Positions 5,955 to 12,709 of a stretch of DNA of 16,664 bases are shown here, piece after piece. The stretch is from contig JAHHTW010000034.1 of assembly GCA_020024265.1 (NCBI GenBank), positions 1-16,664 on the forward strand, given 5' to 3'. Below the pieces are notes generated by a model. The model did not search any database. It had not been told where the DNA came from and saw only the letters and a program-made list of their open reading frames with translations. This stretch comes from Anaerotignum sp. (lineage in GTDB: Bacteria > Bacillota > Clostridia > Lachnospirales > Anaerotignaceae). The translations under genes and the position numbers were made by a program. Numbering within the stretch: position 1 is the first letter of the stretch; every line of letters starts with the position of its first letter.

Positions 5955-7619
5955 ATGGCAACAGAAAAAATTACGGTCATGGGACAGGAAATGGATTTTT
6001 CAAAGGGTATGACATTTGAAGATCTGGCAAAGCCGTTTGCGGAGCATTTTTTTGGCCCGATTATGCTGGCAAGACAAAATAACCGCTTGCGTGAGCTTTC
6101 TCGCAAGGTATATACCTTGGACGATGTGACGTTTTATGGTGTGGAAAATGAAGAAGGCCTGCGTGTATACCGCAGAGGGGTACTGTTTTTGATGGTAAAG
6201 GCAGTCCATGATCTTCTGGGTAAGGATGCACTTGTGGTTGTGGAACATTCTTTGCAAAAGAATCTCTACTGCGAAATTCGCAGACCGAAAGATACAAAGA
6301 TCACAACAGCGTTTTTGACACAGCTGGAAAACAAAATGCAAGAGTATGTGGCACAGGACTTACCGATGAAAAAGCATATCATGGGCAAGGAAATGGCACG
6401 AGGCATTATGTATCGTCAAAATATGCCGGATAAAGCAGATTTGTTCCGCTTTCGGCGTGCATCCAATGTCAATCTGTACGAACTGGATGGATTCTATGAT
6501 TATTTCTATGGGTATATGCCGCCCTCTGCCGGATATTTGCGAAAATTCGCACTGATGGCATACGAGAACGGTTTTTTGGTGCGTTTTCCCGACCAAAAAG
6601 ATCCTTCCCATTTGCGTGTATTCAGCAATCCCAAGAAAATCAGCTCTGTATTTTTGGAGCAAATGCGCTGGTGCCAGCTGATGGGCGTAGAAAATGTAGC
6701 CGAGCTGAATGAAACCATTGCACGAGGGGAATTTGGCGATTTGATTCGCATCAATGAAGCATTGCACGAAAAGAAGGTTGCGGAAATTGCAGATAAAATT
6801 TATCAAAGGAAAGATCAGGTACGTGTGGTGTTGATTGCAGGGCCTTCCTCATCAGGAAAAACGTCTTTTGCCAATCGTCTGTGCATACAGCTGCGTGTTT
6901 TGGGTATACGCACGCATAAAATATCCTTGGACGATTATTTTGTGGAACGGGATAAAACACCTGTGGATGAAAACGGCAAACGCAATTATGAGCATATCCA
7001 TGCGCTGGATTTGCCACTGCTGAATGATGATTTGAAGCGTATGATTGCAGGAGAGGAAGTAGAGCTTCCCAAATACAATTTTGTGACAGGCAAACGAGAA
7101 TATCACAAAGACATGATTCATCTACAGACGGATGAATTGCTGGTCATTGAGGGGATTCATGGGCTGAATCGGCAGTTGACGGAAGAAATTCCCGAGGAAC
7201 AGAAGTTCAAAATTTTCATCAGTGCAATGACACAGCTGAATGTGGACAATCATAACCGTATTTCCACATCCGACAGCCGTTTGATTCGTCGTATAGTGCG
7301 AGATTATCAGTTCCGTGGCAGAGATGCCGCAACCACCATTGGGCAATGGGATGATGTGACAGAGGGCGAAGCAATCAATATTTTCCCATATCAGGAAAAT
7401 GCAGATGCCATATTCAATTCTGCAACCATTTATGAGCTGAGTGTACTCAAGCAGTATGCAGAGCCACAGCTGTTTCGCATTACGGAGGAACAGCCGGAGT
7501 ATATCACGGCAAAACGATTGATTAAATTCTTGAGCTATTTCTTGGCAGCGCCGGGAACGGAAATTCCAAACAACTCACTCATCAAAGAGTTTGTAGGTGG
7601 CAGCTGCTTCCGTGTATAA
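5955..7619 (+). CDS. Nucleoside (uridine) kinase with TGS-like N-terminal region
   Basis: This 554-residue, two-part protein is typical of Clostridia. The N-terminal 60 residues resemble the TGS domain, and residues 60-225 resemble the second additional domain of threonyl-tRNA synthetase. The C-terminal part is a PRK/uridine-kinase P-loop domain with Walker A GPSSSGKT at 296-303 and DDYF shortly after. It would phosphorylate a nucleoside, probably uridine or cytidine, with ATP; which one is not visible. AGGAGGG stands nine bases before the ATG at 5955, so this start is preferred over reading back to 5895. The role of the synthetase-like half is unknown. It follows the NIF3 gene closely and is probably in the same transcript. 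Confidence 0.9.
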   Translation: MATEKITVMGQEMDFSKGMTFEDLAKPFAEHFFGPIMLARQNNRLRELSRKVYTLDDVTFYGVENEEGLRVYRRGVLFLMVKAVHDLLGKDALVVVEHSLQKNLYCEIRRPKDTKITTAFLTQLENKMQEYVAQDLPMKKHIMGKEMARGIMYRQNMPDKADLFRFRRASNVNLYELDGFYDYFYGYMPPSAGYLRKFALMAYENGFLVRFPDQKDPSHLRVFSNPKKISSVFLEQMRWCQLMGVENVAELNETIARGEFGDLIRINEALHEKKVAEIADKIYQRKDQVRVVLIAGPSSSGKTSFANRLCIQLRVLGIRTHKISLDDYFVERDKTPVDENGKRNYEHIHALDLPLLNDDLKRMIAGEEVELPKYNFVTGKREYHKDMIHLQTDELLVIEGIHGLNRQLTEEIPEEQKFKIFISAMTQLNVDNHNRISTSDSRLIRRIVRDYQFRGRDAATTIGQWDDVTEGEAINIFPYQENADAIFNSATIYELSVLKQYAEPQLFRITEEQPEYITAKRLIKFLSYFLAAPGTEIPNNSLIKEFVGGSCFRV

Positions 7620-7684
7620 AACGATGTCAGAACGGCTCATAGAATATAACCATAATGATTTCAAAAGAAAGAAGGAGAGAAAAA

Positions 7685-8395
7685 ATGGATTACGATATGA
7701 CAAATCCCTACGAAATTGCAAAATATATCAAACAGGCAGAAAAGGCAACCCCTGTACAGGTGTATGTAAAGGGTGATTTGACCGATGTGCAGGCAGAAGG
7801 CATCAAAATTTTCGGACAAGGGGATTTTTGGATTTTGGTTGGCAATCATGCGGATGTAGCGGCATTGCTGGATGCAAACCGGACAAAAATTCAGGATAGC
7901 CATATGCAGTATGACAGACGCAACTCTGCTGTGCCTATGCTGGATATTACAGGCATAGATGCCAGAATCGAACCCGGCGCTTTCATTCGTGATCGTGTGA
8001 TGATTGGGAAAAATGCCGTAGTTATGATGGGCGCTGTCATCAATATCGGCGCAGAAATCGGCGAAGGCTCTATGATTGATATGAATGCCGTTTTGGGCGC
8101 ACGTGCAACCGTAGGCAAGAATGTACATGTTGGTGCAGGTGCGGTACTGGCAGGCGTACTGGAACCTCCCAGTGCAACTCCCGTGATTGTGGAAGATGGC
8201 GTAATGATTGGTGCAAATGCGGTGGTATTGGAAGGTGTGCGTATCGGCACAGGCGCAGTGGTAGCAGCCGGTGCGGTGGTGACAGAGGACGTACCCGCAG
8301 GTGCAGTGGTAGCAGGTTCTCCTGCAAAAATCATCAAAATGAAGGATGAAAAGACGGAAGGAAAAACACAGCTGATGGAAGATTTGCGCAAATAA
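7685..8395 (+). CDS. dapH: Tetrahydrodipicolinate N-acetyltransferase
   Basis: This 236-residue protein is the exact length of the DapH family. The N-terminal 85 residues form the alpha/beta domain (NPYEIAKYIKQAEKATPV) and residues 88-210 are a left-handed beta helix of hexapeptide repeats (IGKNAVV, IGEGSMI, VGKNVHVGAGAVL, IGANAVVLEGVRIG). The stretch LEPPSATPVIVEDGV is characteristic of DapH. It acetylates tetrahydrodipicolinate with acetyl-CoA in the acetylated branch of the diaminopimelate/lysine pathway, feeding peptidoglycan and, in spore formers, dipicolinate-related metabolism. AAGGAGAG precedes the ATG at 7685. No other lysine gene is nearby; it is 65 bases after the nucleoside kinase and probably last in that transcript. 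Confidence 0.96.
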   Translation: MDYDMTNPYEIAKYIKQAEKATPVQVYVKGDLTDVQAEGIKIFGQGDFWILVGNHADVAALLDANRTKIQDSHMQYDRRNSAVPMLDITGIDARIEPGAFIRDRVMIGKNAVVMMGAVINIGAEIGEGSMIDMNAVLGARATVGKNVHVGAGAVLAGVLEPPSATPVIVEDGVMIGANAVVLEGVRIGTGAVVAAGAVVTEDVPAGAVVAGSPAKIIKMKDEKTEGKTQLMEDLRK

Positions 8396-8504
8396 TCCAT
8401 AAAAAATCAGTTTGCATGTAAAGCATGGGCGCAAGTGGCATGTTTATGCGGTTGTATCCGTGGCAGAAAAGTAGCTTTGCTGGTATGGTCAATATGATAC
8501 AGAA

Positions 8505-8537
8505 CAGGGGGCTTTGGTATATACAAAAGTCCCCTTG
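8505..8537 (+). terminator. Possible terminator after dapH
   Basis: CAGGGGGCTTT (8505-8515) pairs with AAAGTCCCCTTG (8526-8537) with one bulge and one wobble pair. The T-tract that follows is broken (TTTGTATC), so efficiency may be low. Nothing else is seen between dapH and the tRNA-Phe promoter. Confidence 0.45.
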
Positions 8538-8590
8538 TTTGTATCTGGGAAATCCATGGCGACAATCAGCGAGATTTGTAAAAATTATGA

Positions 8591-8619
8591 TTGACAAAGC
8601 AAAAAATGTAGGGTATAAT
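8591..8619 (+). promoter_or_regulatory. Full-consensus promoter of tRNA-Phe
   Basis: TTGACA (8591-8596), a 17-base spacer and TATAAT (8614-8619) match the sigma-A consensus at all 12 positions. Transcription should start near 8626, about 12 bases before the tRNA. Confidence 0.93.
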
Positions 8620-8637
8620 GTACCAGTATTCTGACAT

Positions 8638-8710
<73 letters not shown>

Positions 8711-8743
8711 TTTTTTCATGCAATATAATGAATCCTACTACAT

Positions 8744-8771
8744 AAAAAAGGAAGCGTTGGCTTCCTTTTTT
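8744..8771 (+). terminator. Intrinsic terminator after tRNA-Phe
   Basis: AAAAAAGGAAGC (8744-8755) and GCTTCCTTTTTT (8760-8771) are perfect inverted copies around GTTG. The A and T tails make it active in both directions. Confidence 0.9.
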
Positions 8772-8856
8772 GGAATGTTCGGAAAAAATAAACAGCGTTC
8801 TTTTTGTCAAAACAGCGTAGAAAACAATCATATAAACTTTCAAAAGGGTGATGAAA

Positions 8857-9219
8857 ATGAAACGTTTGGATGCAGTATTGATTGCAGTGGTTCTCGTAAT
8901 TGCAGGACTATGCTACTTCTTTTATATGGGAAATGCAACAGATGGCGCAATTGCAGTCATTCGTGTAGATGGTACGGTGGTGCAGGAACTGCCGCTTTCC
9001 AAGGATACACAGTATACGGTGCATACACCGCAGGGGAACAATGTGGTGGAAATCAAAGAAGGTTATGCCGATGTCATTGGGGCGGATTGTCCGGATGGGC
9101 TTTGTACCGAGCATAAGAGAATACAAAAAACCGGTGAAACCATTGTATGCTTGCCGCATAAAATGGTGGTAACCATAGAAGATGGCGAAAAACAAGAGAT
9201 TGATGCGGTGGTGGAATAA
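8857..9219 (+). CDS. Membrane-anchored NusG domain II protein
   Basis: This 120-residue protein has one N-terminal membrane helix (about 7-24) and then a NusG_II domain outside the membrane. Three cysteines stand at C78, C83 and C98 in the pattern DCPDGLC and IVCLPHK, which is typical of this family. Its molecular function is not known. I place the start at 8857 because AAAGGG lies eight bases before it; ATG at 8851 and GTG at 8848 are too close to the binding site. The stop abuts the ATG of the Gx transporter with no gap, and this pairing recurs in Clostridia, often near redox or flavin-related genes, so the two probably act together in transport or quinone metabolism. Confidence 0.88.
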   Translation: MKRLDAVLIAVVLVIAGLCYFFYMGNATDGAIAVIRVDGTVVQELPLSKDTQYTVHTPQGNNVVEIKEGYADVIGADCPDGLCTEHKRIQKTGETIVCLPHKMVVTIEDGEKQEIDAVVE

Positions 9220-9720
9220 ATGCGAAGCACAAAGGTAGCAAAATATGGATTGTTTGCAGCGCTTGCACTGATGATGAGCTATGTGGAAATGCTTTTGCCC
9301 ATTCCATTGTTGATGCCCGGAATGAAGCTGGGGCTTGCCAATGTGGTTATGGTGGTGGTACTGTATGACATGGATGCAAAGTCTGCATTTTTCATTTCTC
9401 TGGTGCGTGTGCTGTTGGCAGGGCTGTTGTTCCAAGGCTTTGCCGGGCTTTTATACAGCCTTTCGGGTGCATTTTGCGCTTGGGTGATGATGGTGCTTTT
9501 GAAAAAAACAAAGCAATTAAGCATCATTGGTGTGAGCGTTGCCGGCGGGGTATTCCATAATGTGGGGCAGATTTTGGTGGCAGCGGCAGTTGTGGAAAAC
9601 ATCAAAATGGCGTATTATCTGCCTGTGCTATTGGTATCCGGTGTGGTGACGGGCTTTGTTATTGGGCTGGTTGCAAGGCTTTGTCTGCAATATTTGCATG
9701 CTATGGGTAGAAAATCATAG
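9220..9720 (+). CDS. Gx transporter family protein (HepS1-like membrane protein)
   Basis: This 166-residue integral membrane protein has five to six predicted helices. The N-terminal region MLLPIPLLMPGMKLGLANVV and SLSGAFCAWVMM match the family once called heptaprenyl diphosphate synthase component I and now Gx transporter, which resembles the substrate-binding subunits of ECF vitamin transporters. The substrate is unknown. It starts immediately after the NusG-II gene stop, so it relies on the upstream gene's translation or on GGTGG within it. A terminator at 9781-9805 ends the unit. Prenyl or quinone precursors are often suggested as substrate from genome context, which I cannot test here. 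Confidence 0.88.
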   Translation: MRSTKVAKYGLFAALALMMSYVEMLLPIPLLMPGMKLGLANVVMVVVLYDMDAKSAFFISLVRVLLAGLLFQGFAGLLYSLSGAFCAWVMMVLLKKTKQLSIIGVSVAGGVFHNVGQILVAAAVVENIKMAYYLPVLLVSGVVTGFVIGLVARLCLQYLHAMGRKS

Positions 9721-9780
9721 AAAACGCCATATTTTTGCGAAAAAAGCAACGAATTTCACAAAAACAAAAAAAATTTCTCT

Positions 9781-9805
9781 GCCTCCTTGAATAGGGGGCT
9801 TTTTT
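9781..9805 (+). terminator. Terminator of the NusG-II/Gx unit
   Basis: GCCTCCT (9781-9787) pairs with AGGGGGC (9793-9799), with one wobble, followed by six T. The -35 box of the guaB promoter starts at the last base of the left arm and fills its loop. Confidence 0.82.
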
Positions 9806-9815
9806 GTGCTAAAAT
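9787..9815 (+). promoter_or_regulatory. Promoter of the IMP dehydrogenase gene
   Basis: TTGAAT (9787-9792), a 17-base spacer and TAAAAT (9810-9815) with an extended TGC in front. The start point would be near 9822, giving a leader of about 164 bases. Confidence 0.6.
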
Positions 9816-9821
9816 TTTAGA

Positions 9822-9985
9822 AAATATCAGTTTGTCCAACAAAAGACAAAGACAGGGAAACGAAGTGTAGCGACAAAAAGAACGAACGCCGTTTCCTATT
9901 TTTTTATCTATTTTATTTTTGTATACAAAAGCCATCGGCTTTTTGATACACGACACTTTATGCGAGCAGAAAAGGAGAGACACAC
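9822..9985 (+). promoter_or_regulatory. Structured leader of guaB with terminator-like hairpins
   Basis: Three hairpins lie between the proposed start point and the ATG. The first pairs TTTGTC (9831-9836) with GACAAA (9845-9850). The second pairs GGAAACG (9856-9862) with CGTTTCC (9890-9896) and is followed by seven T at 9899-9905, like a terminator. The third is a long stem, TGTATACAAAAGCC (9920-9933) with GGCTTTTTGATACA (9937-9950). The ribosome binding site AAAGGAGAG comes 35 bases later. Conditional termination is plausible, but I recognise no purine riboswitch core and no T-box sequence, so the class is open. Confidence 0.5.
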
Positions 9986-11491
9986 ATGGCAATTTATGTT
10001 ACAGAACCTTCAAGAACTTTTAGTGAGTTTCTTTTGGTACCCGGCTATTCTTCCAAGGAATGTATGGTGGATAATGTCAGCTTAAAAACACCTGTGGTAA
10101 AATTTAAGAAGGGTGAAGAACCGGCATTGACAATGAATATCCCTCTGGTATCCGCAGTGATGCAGGCAGTATCTGATGACAAAATGGCTGTCGCATTGGC
10201 AAAGGAAGGCGGTATTTCTTTTATTTTTGGCTCTCAGCCCATTGAAAGCCAAGCAGCTATGGTGGCACGTGCAAAGGCATACAAGGCAGGCTTTGTTATG
10301 AGTGATTCCAATATCAGCCCGGAAAGCACTTTACAGGATGTACTGAATTTGAAAGCAAGAACCGGTCATTCCACAGTGGCAGTAACCACAGACGGTACCG
10401 CACAGGGAAAACTGGTTGGTATCATCACAAGCAGAGATTACCGTATCAGCCGTATGGAGCGTGATACAAAGGTAAAGGATTTTATGACACCTTTGGAACA
10501 GATGATTTATGCACCTGCCGGTACGACACTCAAAGAAGCAAATGATATTATTTGGGATAACAAAATCAATCAGCTGCCCATCGTAGATGCAGAAGGCAGA
10601 TTGCAGCATTTGGTATTCCGTAAAGACTATGATAACCATAAAGAAAATACAAATGAGCTGTTGGATCAGCAGAAACGCTATGTCGTGGGTGCGGGCATTA
10701 ACACACGTGACTACAAGGAACGTGTACCGGCATTGGTAGAAGCCGGTGTGGATATTATGTGTATTGACTCCTCCGAAGGATATTCCGAATGGCAGAAAAT
10801 GACATTGGATTGGATTCGTGAAAATTACGGCGACAGCGTAAAGGTTGGCGCAGGGAATGTGGTAGATGCAGAAGGCTTCCGTTTCCTTGCTCAATGTGGT
10901 GCGGACTTTGTAAAAGTCGGCATTGGCGGCGGCTCTATTTGTATCACAAGAGAACAGAAGGGGATTGGTCGTGGTCAGGCTTCCGCAGTCATTGAAGTGG
11001 CACAGGCAAGAGATGAATACTTCAAAGAAACCGGTATTTATATTCCCATCTGCTCCGATGGCGGTATCGTATACGACTACCATATGACACTTGCTTTGGC
11101 AATGGGTGCAGACTTTATCATGCTGGGCAGATATTTTGCACGTTTTGATGAAAGCCCGACAAACAAAGTAAATATCAATGGCAGCTACATGAAAGAATAC
11201 TGGGGGGAAGGTTCCTCTCGTGCAAGAAACTGGCAGCGTTATGATATGGGTGGGGATGCAAAGCTCTCCTTTGAAGAAGGCGTAGACTCCTATGTACCAT
11301 ATGCAGGCAGCCTGCACGATAATGTAAATCTTTCCTTGAAGAAAGTAAAATCCACCATGTGCAACTGTGGTGTATTGTCCATTCCCGAATTGCAGGAAAA
11401 GGCAAAAATCACAGTCATTTCTACCACCAGTCTGGTAGAAGGCGGCGCGCATGATGTATTGCTTAAGGACTCCAGCAAAAACTATAAATAA
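9986..11491 (+). CDS. guaB: IMP dehydrogenase, Tritrichomonas-like type
   Basis: This 501-residue enzyme oxidises IMP to XMP with NAD, the committed step of guanine nucleotide synthesis. The barrel begins FSEFLLVPGYS; a CBS pair occupies about residues 95-225 (TGHSTVAVTTDG, IITSRDYRISRM, DFMTPLEQM); then come VGAGINTRDYKERVPALVEAG, the catalytic loop GGGSICITREQ with Cys319, SDGGIVYDYHMTLALAMGADF, and the flap RNWQRYDMGG with Arg418 and Tyr419. From memory, these residue numbers and most motifs coincide with the IMP dehydrogenase of the protozoan Tritrichomonas foetus, and differ from the usual bacterial GuaB. AAAGGAGAG stands before the ATG. It is preceded by its own promoter and structured leader and followed by a terminator, so it is transcribed alone. 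Confidence 0.96.
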   Translation: MAIYVTEPSRTFSEFLLVPGYSSKECMVDNVSLKTPVVKFKKGEEPALTMNIPLVSAVMQAVSDDKMAVALAKEGGISFIFGSQPIESQAAMVARAKAYKAGFVMSDSNISPESTLQDVLNLKARTGHSTVAVTTDGTAQGKLVGIITSRDYRISRMERDTKVKDFMTPLEQMIYAPAGTTLKEANDIIWDNKINQLPIVDAEGRLQHLVFRKDYDNHKENTNELLDQQKRYVVGAGINTRDYKERVPALVEAGVDIMCIDSSEGYSEWQKMTLDWIRENYGDSVKVGAGNVVDAEGFRFLAQCGADFVKVGIGGGSICITREQKGIGRGQASAVIEVAQARDEYFKETGIYIPICSDGGIVYDYHMTLALAMGADFIMLGRYFARFDESPTNKVNINGSYMKEYWGEGSSRARNWQRYDMGGDAKLSFEEGVDSYVPYAGSLHDNVNLSLKKVKSTMCNCGVLSIPELQEKAKITVISTTSLVEGGAHDVLLKDSSKNYK

Positions 11492-11506
11492 GAAAGCAAA
11501 GACAAC

Positions 11507-11545
11507 AAAAAGGGTTTTTGGCATGTGTATGCCAATGCCCTTTTT
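11507..11545 (+). terminator. Terminator of guaB
   Basis: AAAAAGGG (11507-11514) pairs with CCCTTTTT (11538-11545), with an inner stem TTGGCAT/ATGCCAA around GTGT. Further T-runs follow. Confidence 0.9.
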
Positions 11546-11574
11546 CCCTTTTTACGAGAAATTGAAAAAAGATG

Positions 11575-11602
11575 GGAACTTATGGTAGCCACTTTCGTCT
11601 AA
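11575..11602 (+). promoter_or_regulatory. ECF-sigma-like promoter of the SIMPL gene
   Basis: GGAACTT-type sequence at 11575-11581 and CGTCTAA at 11596-11602 (GTCTAA 15 bases after the first box) match the classic extracytoplasmic-function sigma pattern. Transcription would start near 11610, with the ribosome binding site at 11632-11639. No convincing sigma-A promoter is seen in the same spacer. Confidence 0.5.
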
Positions 11603-11647
11603 AGGAATATCAAAATCGACAGAAAGAGAAAAAAGGGGGTTTTTGGT

Positions 11648-12391
11648 ATGATGAAATACAAAAGAAATGCTTTGGCTGTGTTGACAGCAATGGCTTTGAC
11701 ATTGGGTATGCATACAGCAGTATTCGGTGCAGAGCCGCAAATGCAGGCAGGCAGCATTACCGTAAATGGTTCCGGTATGGTCGCAGTAAAACCAGACCTA
11801 GCAACTATACATCTGTATGTGGAGCATACTGCAAAAACAGCAGCAGATGCACAGAAACAGGTCAATACAGATGTTGCAAAGGTAATTGCGGCATTACAGA
11901 AGCTCGGTGCAACAAAGGAGGATATCAAGACTTCTCAGCTTTCGGTACATCCCTCCTATCAGTATGAGGAAAATGGCAATCGCACCTTGCTGGGGTATCG
12001 CGCATATACTTCTGTGGATGCAAAAACAAGAGATATTGATCAGGCAGGAAAATGGATGGATGTAGGGCTTCATGCAGGTGCCACGGGTACAGATGGTGTA
12101 ACATTTTCATTGGAAGATATGGCACAGCATTACAATAAGGCACTGCAAGAAGCAGTGCGTGTGGCACAGAGCTCTGCACAGGCAATCGCCAATGCATATG
12201 GCAAAACATTGAAGGATGTGGCAGCGGTTATGGAAAATAGCCAAAACATGGGTATGTACGAAAACCATACAAGCGGCGCTAGGAGTGAGGCAAAAGCAGA
12301 TGCTGCGCCGCAAGCCGCAGGCGGTGGCACACAGGTATCTTATGAGGATATTATGGTAGAAGCAAATATCAGTGTGATATATGCATTTTGA
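11648..12391 (+). CDS. Secreted SIMPL domain (DUF541) protein
   Basis: This 247-residue protein has a signal peptide (basic MMKYKRN, hydrophobic core to about residue 24, likely cleavage after AVFGA). The rest is one SIMPL/DUF541 domain: SITVNGSGMVAVKPDLATIHL at its start, LQKLGATKEDIKTSQLSVHPSY in the middle, and the paired AVRVAQSSAQAIANAYGKTL region before the C-terminus ISVIYAF. Family members are periplasmic or surface proteins of unclear function, some linked to oxidative stress or signalling. No lipobox cysteine is seen, so it is probably released or held by the wall. AAAGGGGG lies eight bases before ATG 11648. The gene has an ECF-like promoter and its own terminator. Confidence 0.9.
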   Translation: MMKYKRNALAVLTAMALTLGMHTAVFGAEPQMQAGSITVNGSGMVAVKPDLATIHLYVEHTAKTAADAQKQVNTDVAKVIAALQKLGATKEDIKTSQLSVHPSYQYEENGNRTLLGYRAYTSVDAKTRDIDQAGKWMDVGLHAGATGTDGVTFSLEDMAQHYNKALQEAVRVAQSSAQAIANAYGKTLKDVAAVMENSQNMGMYENHTSGARSEAKADAAPQAAGGGTQVSYEDIMVEANISVIYAF

Positions 12392-12420
12392 CATGCAGTT
12401 TATGAAAGGAATCCATACAG

Positions 12421-12455
12421 CCGATTTCCCCAAATTGCGGGGAGATCGGTTTTTT
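12421..12455 (+). terminator. Terminator of the SIMPL gene
   Basis: CCGATTTCCCC (12421-12431) pairs with GGGGAGATCGG (12439-12449), with one G-T pair, followed by six T. Confidence 0.93.
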
Positions 12456-12460
12456 CATAT

Positions 12461-12496
12461 AAAAAAGACACAGAATATTATCCTGTGTCTTTTTTT
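12461..12496 (-). terminator. Terminator after tRNA-Ser, usable from both sides
   Basis: AAAAAAGACACAG (12461-12473) and CTGTGTCTTTTTTT (12483-12496) are perfect inverted copies. It begins five bases beyond the tRNA-Ser 3' end on the minus strand and backs up the SIMPL terminator on the plus strand. Confidence 0.92.
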
Positions 12497-12500
12497 GAAG

Positions 12501-12588
12501 CGGAGAAGGAGGGATTTGAACCCTCGCGCCGCGTTAACGACCTATACCCTTAGCAGGGGCACCTCTTCAGCCTCTTGAGTACTTCTCC
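12501..12588 (-). tRNA. tRNA-Ser, anticodon GCT
   Basis: The 88-base class II tRNA has acceptor GGAGAAG/CTTCTCC, anticodon arm TGCCC/CTGCTAA/GGGTA giving GCT (reads AGC and AGU), a long variable arm and T-arm GAGGGTTCAAATCCCTC. The discriminator is G and CCA is not encoded. Confidence 0.97.
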
Positions 12589-12609
12589 AAAACGCTTACT
12601 GCAAGAATG

Positions 12610-12638
12610 ATTATACCAGCTTACAGAGCGCTTGTCAA
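12610..12638 (-). promoter_or_regulatory. Full-consensus promoter of tRNA-Ser
   Basis: On the minus strand TTGACA (12633-12638), 17 bases, TATAAT (12610-12615): all 12 positions match. The start point is about 15 bases before the tRNA. Confidence 0.93.
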
Positions 12639-12709
12639 ATATTTTTTTTATATTTTTTGCTTTTTTCACCAAAGACAACCGAAGCAGGAAAAGAGCATAA
12701 AATCAATGC

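Noticed and set aside
7661..8434. 257-codon minus-strand frame opposite dapH
   Set aside because: Its composition is biased by the hexapeptide repeats of DapH read backwards; no family resemblance.
9822..9985. Purine riboswitch or T-box in the guaB leader
   Set aside because: The conserved purine-riboswitch core and the T-box sequence AGGGTGGNACCGCG are absent; only an unclassified structured leader can be claimed.
10331..11524. 397-codon minus-strand frame opposite guaB
   Set aside because: It mirrors the IMP dehydrogenase coding strand and has no recognisable domain or ribosome binding site.
12589..12709. ebfC or another small gene downstream of dnaX
   Set aside because: The 120 bases contain only the tRNA-Ser promoter and AT-rich sequence; no coding frame fits.
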